Of a stretch of DNA of 19,036 bases, positions 14,614-19,036 are shown one piece after another (positions within the stretch are counted from its first letter, which is position 1; each line of letters opens with the position of its first letter). This DNA comes from JAZDLO01 sp043801935 (GTDB lineage: Bacteria > Actinomycetota > Thermoleophilia > RBG-16-64-13), in the NCBI GenBank assembly GCA_043801935.1, contig JAZDLO010000199.1, forward strand, positions 1 to 19,036, given 5' to 3'. Both the position numbers and the translations under genes were made by a program. The notes under the pieces are model-generated. The model was given only the letters and a program-made list of their open reading frames with translations, was not told the DNA's origin and ran no database searches.

Positions 14614-14984
14614 CCCCAACCCAGTTCCTGCAGGCGCTGGTCCGAAATACCGTAGTAGTGGGCGATCTCGTGGACGACTGTACGCCGCACCTGTTCCCTG
14701 ATCCGTTCCTCGTCGGCTCCGACCATGGCCTCTATCGGTTTCTGGTAGATGGAAATCCGATCGGGGAAAGCCATGTAGAAGGCGCCGCGCTCGGTCACAG
14801 GCACACCGTGATAGAGGCCCAGCAACGAGTATTTTGACCGCGGCGACAGACCAGCGGCAACCAGGTCATCCGGGCTGGGCCACTCCTCGATGTCCATTTG
14901 CACGTTCTCGAGCTTGTCGAGGAACTCTTGCGGCAGCGAATCGAGCGCTTCGGAGACCAGCACCGCGAAAGAGTCAAGATCCAT
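14610..14984 (-). CDS. Zincin-type metallopeptidase family protein
   Basis: A 124-residue small metallopeptidase-family protein (Zincin_1-like). The zinc-binding motif HEIAHYYGISD gives His105, Glu106 and His109, with Asp115 as possible third ligand (HExxHxxGxxD). Before it stands the family region with FPDRISIYQKPI (73-84). The start at 14984 overlaps the rdgB stop by 11 bases; an ATG at 15002 would add six residues and a larger overlap. It is the last gene of the six-gene operon, and its TAG stop overlaps the XRE stop in CTAG. Such proteins are common in Actinomycetota; their substrates are unknown. Confidence 0.87.
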   Translation of the reverse strand: MDLDSFAVLVSEALDSLPQEFLDKLENVQMDIEEWPSPDDLVAAGLSPRSKYSLLGLYHGVPVTERGAFYMAFPDRISIYQKPIEAMVGADEERIREQVRRTVVHEIAHYYGISDQRLQELGWG

Positions 14985-15621
14985 GGCCCACCAGCCCTTC
15001 ATCCCGGAGGCGAACGATCAGGGTTCTCGAAGCCGCTCCCCGGTGGGACACCTGGTCCTTGGTCACGGGGGAGGCCTCGGCGAGCGTCTTCTTGCCGCCC
15101 CGGGGCTGAAAGATAGGATCGTAGCCAAAGCCGGCAGTGCCGCGAGGACCCTCTGTGATAGTCCCCTCGACCGTTCCTCCGACCTCGATGAGACGAGATC
15201 CCGCTCCCCGCCCTTCTCCTCGCTCCCTTTCTCCGGCCGGCAGTACCAGGCACAGCGCACAGACGAACCGCGCCTCCCGGTCTGTCCGCCCGCGTAGCTC
15301 GGCCAGGAGTTTGCTCACATTGTCCTCGTCGCGAGCCCCGTCGCCTGCATAGCGGGCGGAGAGAACCCCCGGCCTGCCGCCCAGGACGCCGACTTCCAAC
15401 CCGGAGTCGTCAGCCAACACGGCCACCACGCCTCCCAGCGCGGCGAACACCACCTCAGCCTTGAGCCGCGCGTTCTCGGCGAACGTCCGGCCGGTCTCCT
15501 CGGGCAGCTCCACCACCGCCGGCACCCGTTCCACCCGGAACGAATCTCCCAACAGGCGGCCCAACTCCCGTACCTTCCCGGCGTTGCGGGTAGCGAGGAC
15601 CAGGTCCAGGGGTTCGGTCAC
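14974..15621 (-). CDS. rdgB: XTP/dITP pyrophosphatase (RdgB/HAM1)
   Basis: Predicted 215-residue house-cleaning nucleotidase that hydrolyses dITP, ITP and XTP to the monophosphate and so keeps deaminated purines out of nucleic acids. Family motifs: ATRNAGK at 10-16, TFAENARLKA, LADDSGLEV, SARYAG, GFGYDPIF and SHRGAA near the end. Between the central strands there is a Gly/Arg/Glu-rich insertion (about 138-155, including GERERGEGRGAG) not typical of the family. The GTG start overlaps the rph stop by four bases (GTGA). RNase PH and RdgB are commonly adjacent in bacteria, and the pair here follows that arrangement. Confidence 0.95.
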   Translation of the reverse strand: MTEPLDLVLATRNAGKVRELGRLLGDSFRVERVPAVVELPEETGRTFAENARLKAEVVFAALGGVVAVLADDSGLEVGVLGGRPGVLSARYAGDGARDEDNVSKLLAELRGRTDREARFVCALCLVLPAGERERGEGRGAGSRLIEVGGTVEGTITEGPRGTAGFGYDPIFQPRGGKKTLAEASPVTKDQVSHRGAASRTLIVRLRDEGLVGHGS

Positions 15622-16382
15622 GACCGCGGCGCGCCCCCGGGGCCCTCAGCGTAAGCCCGGGCCACCACCTCCATCTGCACCGCCTTGATCTCAGCGATGC
15701 CGCCCTCTGCCAGATCGAGGAGCTCGTCAAGCACGCTCCGCTCGAACGCCTGCGTCTCGGCCGTCGCCTGGACTTCGATCAAACGGCCGGTTCCGGTCAT
15801 CACCACGTTCATGTCCACCTGAGCCGCATAATCCTCTTCATATTCCAGATCGACGACCGGCATCCCCCCCACCACCCCCACGCTTACTGCCGCCACGGAA
15901 TCGTTGAGAGGCAACGCCCGAAGCCCCTTGTTGTCGACGAGCCGCTTCAGGGCCAAGTGGAGAGCGAGATAACCCCCGCTCACCGCGGCGCAACGCGTGC
16001 CGCCGTCGGCCTCCACCACGTCGCAATCGACATAGACCGTGCGCTCGCCCAGGGCCTCAAGATCGACCACCGCCCGCAGACTGCGTCCGATAAAACGCTG
16101 TATCTCCACGGTCCGGCCTCCTTGCTTCCCGCGAACAGCTTCCCGCGGGCTCCGATCCCGCGTGGAGCTGGGCAGAAGCGAGTATTCCGCCGTCAGCCAG
16201 CCGGCCCCACTCCCCCGGCGCCAGCTCGGGACCCCGTTGACCACCTGAGCCGAGCACAGCACGCGCGTGCCGCCCAGCTCCATGAACACGGAACCGTCTG
16301 CGGTGCGGACGAAGTCCGGAGTGATCTTCAAGGTGCGCATCTCCGCGGGACCTCTCGTCCCGACCCTGCCCCGGTCACTCAT
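15618..16382 (-). CDS. rph: Ribonuclease PH
   Basis: Predicted 254-residue phosphorolytic 3'-5' exoribonuclease that trims tRNA 3' ends; it forms hexamers in known cases. The N-terminal MRTLKITPDFVRTADGSV is followed by GGTRVLCSAQV. Later come the conserved GRTVEIQRFIGRSLRAVVD, DCDVVEADGGTR and DLEYEED. The ATG start overlaps the murI stop by four bases (ATGA). The first 14 residues before MRTLKI are slightly longer than usual, but coupling supports this start. One tRNA in the window lacks an encoded CCA and so needs 3' processing by enzymes of this kind plus CCA addition. Confidence 0.96.
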   Translation of the reverse strand: MSDRGRVGTRGPAEMRTLKITPDFVRTADGSVFMELGGTRVLCSAQVVNGVPSWRRGSGAGWLTAEYSLLPSSTRDRSPREAVRGKQGGRTVEIQRFIGRSLRAVVDLEALGERTVYVDCDVVEADGGTRCAAVSGGYLALHLALKRLVDNKGLRALPLNDSVAAVSVGVVGGMPVVDLEYEEDYAAQVDMNVVMTGTGRLIEVQATAETQAFERSVLDELLDLAEGGIAEIKAVQMEVVARAYAEGPGGAPRS

Positions 16383-17194
16383 ATCTGGGTCACCTCCCGG
16401 ATAGGGAGCTGCAAGAAGCGGGCGCCCACTTCCCTGAACTCCCCGCTGTTGCCCGTCGCGAAGAAACAGTAGTCTCCCTCCCGCTGATCGGCGTTGCCTA
16501 TCGCCTTGCGCTCCAGGATCTCGCCCACCTCCCGCGCCGTCTCTTCAGCCGAGTTGATCAAAGCCACGCGCGGGCCCAGCAGGCGGCGCAACATGGGACT
16601 GATCAGAGGGTAGTGGGTGCATCCCAGGATCACCGTGTCGACGGCCGCCTCTTTGAGGGGAGCTACGTACTCGCGTGCGGCTCGCTCGGTCTGCTCCGAG
16701 AACACATCACCTTCCTGGATGAGCGGAGCAAGACGCGGGCAGGCCACCGCGAACACCTCAAGCCCAGCATCGAGCGCCTGGAGAGCATTCTGGTAGGCGT
16801 CGGAGTTAACGGTGGCCTCGGTGGCCATTATGCCCACCCGCCGGTTGCGTGTCTCTTGTACAGCCGCTCGAGCTCCAGGCATCACCACCCCCACTATGGG
16901 AGTGGAGAAGCCGGCCTGCAACTGGGGCAGAGCCGCGGCGGCGGCAGAGTTGCAGGCGATGATGATCAGCTTCACGTTTCGCGCCACCAGGAAATCCACC
17001 GCCGAGAAAGCCAGGCGGCGCACCTCGGCCAGTGGTTTCGGCCCGTACGGGAAGTTACCGGTGTCACCAAGGTAGTCGAAGTCCTCGTGGGGTAGATTGA
17101 CCAAGCATTCGTGAAGGACGGTGAGACCACCTACCCCCGAATCGAAGACGCCTATCGCGCGCAAGTCGGGGGTGCGTGAATCCGGTTCACTCAT
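16379..17194 (-). CDS. murI: Glutamate racemase
   Basis: Predicted 271-residue cofactor-independent racemase making D-glutamate for peptidoglycan. The signature FDSGVGGLTV (17-26) is followed by YLGDTGNFPYG. The two catalytic cysteines are Cys81 in ACNSA and Cys192 in GCTHYPL. The usual ACNTA motif has Ser instead of Thr here. The start ATG overlaps the yihY stop by eight bases (ATGAGTGA) and its own stop overlaps rph by four. Its presence agrees with a peptidoglycan cell wall. Confidence 0.96.
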   Translation of the reverse strand: MSEPDSRTPDLRAIGVFDSGVGGLTVLHECLVNLPHEDFDYLGDTGNFPYGPKPLAEVRRLAFSAVDFLVARNVKLIIIACNSAAAAALPQLQAGFSTPIVGVVMPGARAAVQETRNRRVGIMATEATVNSDAYQNALQALDAGLEVFAVACPRLAPLIQEGDVFSEQTERAAREYVAPLKEAAVDTVILGCTHYPLISPMLRRLLGPRVALINSAEETAREVGEILERKAIGNADQREGDYCFFATGNSGEFREVGARFLQLPIREVTQI

Positions 17195-18095
17195 CGTTGG
17201 TCGATTCTAGCAGACCCCCGGCACCCCCTCCGCGGTGCTCCACTGCTCGGCGGACACCGGCGTTGATCTCTCCACCGAACAAGACCATCAGCCCGATAAG
17301 AAAGGCCCAGAACAAAAGCACGATAGCGGTCCCGATGGCCCCATAGGTGAGCCAACGCACCTGGAAGACGCTCTGACTCAAGAACCACGACAGTCCGATC
17401 GACGATCCGATGATCGCTCCGACCGCGAACAGCGCCCCAGGGATGGCGCTATACCACTTCTGCCGCGCATCGGGGGCGAAATAGAAGAAGGCCCCCACGG
17501 CGACCACGAGCAGGATGAAGACCACGGGCCAGCGGAGGCCCACCCAGAGCACATGTAAGACGGAGTCGTAACCGATATCGCGGCCTATCTGATCACCGAT
17601 CCACGACCCGAAGACCAGTAGGAGCACGCCGGCGGGGATCAGGAAGGCCCCAGCGATCGCCAGCCCGCCCGCCATGAGTCGTCTCCGCTGCCACGAGCGG
17701 GTCTCCTCGAGCCCGTATGCGCGGTTGACCGCCTTGATCAGCGTCATCACCGCGCCGGAAGCGCTCCACAAGGTCAAAACGATGCCGACCGACAGGAGAG
17801 CCGCGCTCGCCGCGCCGATCTCGTTGAATACGTTATCCTCAACGATCTGGTATAGCCGGCTGTCGGTGGTGACCAATTGAGCCAGACCATCGAGAAGCCG
17901 GGTGGCCCACTGCTCGGCCGCCGGCAGATAGGCCACCAGCGCGCGCAGGAACAGGAGAAACGGGAACAAGCTGAAGAGGGCACTGTAGGCTATCTGTGCC
18001 GCCAGACCCAGACAGTCATGACGATAGGTGCCGATCGCGACACCCTTCGTCCCCTCGGCGATCCCAGCGCCAAGGCGCCTGAGCCTATTCAGCAT
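17187..18095 (-). CDS. YihY/BrkB-family inner membrane protein
   Basis: Predicted 302-residue polytopic membrane protein, about six transmembrane segments. The N-terminal ALFSLFPFLLFLRALVAYLP starts the first long hydrophobic segment. Others lie around residues 98-118, 142-168, 186-208, 218-240 and 250-275. The family motif WSASGAVMTLIKAVNRAYG is present. Members were once thought to be RNase BN, which is wrong; the true function is unknown. The C-terminal tail is Gly-rich and short. The ATG overlaps the upstream winged-helix gene by 11 bases and the stop overlaps murI by eight. Confidence 0.92.
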   Translation of the reverse strand: MLNRLRRLGAGIAEGTKGVAIGTYRHDCLGLAAQIAYSALFSLFPFLLFLRALVAYLPAAEQWATRLLDGLAQLVTTDSRLYQIVEDNVFNEIGAASAALLSVGIVLTLWSASGAVMTLIKAVNRAYGLEETRSWQRRRLMAGGLAIAGAFLIPAGVLLLVFGSWIGDQIGRDIGYDSVLHVLWVGLRWPVVFILLVVAVGAFFYFAPDARQKWYSAIPGALFAVGAIIGSSIGLSWFLSQSVFQVRWLTYGAIGTAIVLLFWAFLIGLMVLFGGEINAGVRRAVEHRGGGAGGLLESTNDE

Positions 18096-18393
18096 AGACC
18101 CCGATACCCGGGTATCTGAAGGCGTAGCTGGGAATGAAGGTATTCAGCCGCGCGACCAAGCCCTGCTCGAGGAGGTCGTCGAGGGCAGCCTGGAGAATTG
18201 GGGCCGAGCCCGCCGCCCTTATCTCCAGTTGCCTCAGAGTCAATCCGCTCCCGGCCGTCCGTAGGCAATCGAGTATGCGTCTTTGGTCGTCGCTCAACTG
18301 GAAGAGTGGCTTGGGGTCGGTAGGATCCGAGCGTCGGGTGGGCCTTTCTGTCTGCAGGTCCCGCCGCTCCTGAGCCTCTGCCTCTGGCTTCAC
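18085..18393 (-). CDS. Small winged-helix-like protein
   Basis: A 102-residue protein, first gene of the overlapping operon. The N-terminal 30 residues are charged and probably disordered. Residues 32-98 resemble a winged helix: LSDDQRRILDCLRTAGSGL, then TLRQLEIRAAG, then a helix LQAALDDLLEQGLVARL and a strand pair FIPSYAFRYPG. I do not recognise a named family. The GTG start follows AAGGAGG at five bases, the best ribosome site of the operon. It may be a regulator of the operon or a membrane-protein partner; the sequence does not decide. Confidence 0.75.
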   Translation of the reverse strand: MKPEAEAQERRDLQTERPTRRSDPTDPKPLFQLSDDQRRILDCLRTAGSGLTLRQLEIRAAGSAPILQAALDDLLEQGLVARLNTFIPSYAFRYPGIGVYAE

Positions 18394-18469
18394 GTGGGCC
18401 TCCTTACCGCCGGTGATGACCTACGCCGACGCGATCCCCAGAATAGTATGTGCCCGGGCAAGAACCCGT

Positions 18470-19036
18470 CTAAACGTTCAGTGCTTCGTCCCGCCCGGTA
18501 CCCCGGAAGAAGAACAGTGAGATTGCGATCATCAACCCCGACAGCAACCAGATCACGGCGTACTGTCTTCCGCCCGGCAGGAACGTGCGGGCGATATCGA
18601 TAGCCCCGCCGGCGATGACGGGGGCGACGATGTTGGCCAGCCCCCGCATCATGGAGAACATGCCGGTGAACTGTCCGATGTGCTCCTTGGGCATCAAGCG
18701 GATGAGGATGGCGTACGGCAAGGTCAGGACGATCGACCCGCCCAGCCCGAAGAGAGGCAAGAACACGAAAGCCCACTTGATGTCGGTGATGAAGACCCCG
18801 AACAGGCAACCGCCCAGGTAGACCCACAGTCCCACACGCATGACCCGCGACCGACCGTACTTATCGGCGAGGAACCCGCTCGCCAGCCCGGCCACCATGT
18901 ACGTGATCCCCACCAAGCCGAGGAGGAGGGCGCCTACCTGCGCGGTCGCTCCCAGTGAGTAGATGAAATACAACATGATGAACGGACGAAGTCCGGCCAG
19001 AGTGGATTCCCACAAGAAGCTGGCCACCATGAAACG
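18470..19036 (-). CDS. MFS transporter, C-terminal part (5' end beyond window)
   Basis: The last 188 residues of a major facilitator superfamily permease; the frame continues off the right edge, so the ATG at 19030 is internal. About five to six hydrophobic segments are visible. The MFS loop motif appears as GFLADKYGRSRVMRVG between two of them, and the C-terminal region shows LPYAILIRLMPKEHIGQFTG followed by further hydrophobic helices. The hallmark loop GFLADKYGR suggests either the first-half motif or its second-half echo; with this short C-terminus the latter is likely. Substrate cannot be inferred. The next gene begins 76 bases downstream on the same strand. Confidence 0.85.
   Translation of the reverse strand, partial: RFMVASFLWESTLAGLRPFIMLYFIYSLGATAQVGALLLGLVGITYMVAGLASGFLADKYGRSRVMRVGLWVYLGGCLFGVFITDIKWAFVFLPLFGLGGSIVLTLPYAILIRLMPKEHIGQFTGMFSMMRGLANIVAPVIAGGAIDIARTFLPGGRQYAVIWLLSGLMIAISLFFFRGTGRDEALNV

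Overview
The window is GC-rich, gene-dense bacterial chromosome with no mobile elements, CRISPR arrays or rRNA. Two perfect GAAC-N4-GTTC LexA operators in front of lexA, frequent GTG starts, purine-rich ribosome binding sites and many stop/start overlaps point to a high-GC Gram-positive-type bacterium. An Actinomycetota lineage is the best guess. The NfnAB-type flavoprotein pair and the FeS-rich molybdopterin protein suggest an anaerobic or facultative energy metabolism. The lineage and lifestyle are inferences, not proven by the sequence.

Layout: (1) 1-2536, minus strand: a phosphomannomutase/phosphoglucomutase followed by glutamine-dependent NAD+ synthetase, which is cut by the window edge. 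(2) 2537-3946: tRNA-Asn (plus), then lexA with a translationally coupled zinc-ribbon ORF (minus), then tRNA-Leu(GAG) (plus). The lexA and tRNA-Leu promoters stand back to back, and both are close to consensus. (3) 4090-6564, plus: a YcbZ-type Lon-family protease, ending at a 13-bp perfect hairpin shared with the convergent cluster. (4) 6632-14105, minus: larC (nickel-pincer cofactor), lipA (lipoyl synthase), then nfnA, nfnB and a large NuoG/FdhA-like protein. (5) 14236-14613, plus: a small XRE-type regulator divergent from larC. It is convergent with the next operon, and the two stop codons overlap in a shared CTAG. (6) 14610-18393, minus: a six-gene operon in which every junction overlaps (winged-helix protein, YihY/BrkB membrane protein, MurI, RNase PH, RdgB, zincin-type metallopeptidase). 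(7) 18470-19036, minus: the C-terminal part of an MFS transporter, cut by the window edge.

The most interesting part is region 4. An apparently complete NfnAB (electron-bifurcating transhydrogenase/SudAB-like) pair sits directly upstream of a formate-dehydrogenase-family protein. That protein keeps its full FeS wire but has no Cys or Sec at the place where formate dehydrogenases carry their molybdenum/tungsten ligand. Together the three could form a larger electron-transfer complex whose partner or substrate is not obvious from sequence. The other genes are mainly housekeeping: NAD+ and cell-wall precursor synthesis, SOS control, proteolysis, RNA maturation and nucleotide-pool cleaning. No stretch longer than 300 bases lacks a gene; the largest gaps (2537-2699, 3683-3861, 3947-4089) hold promoters, operators and leader sequences.
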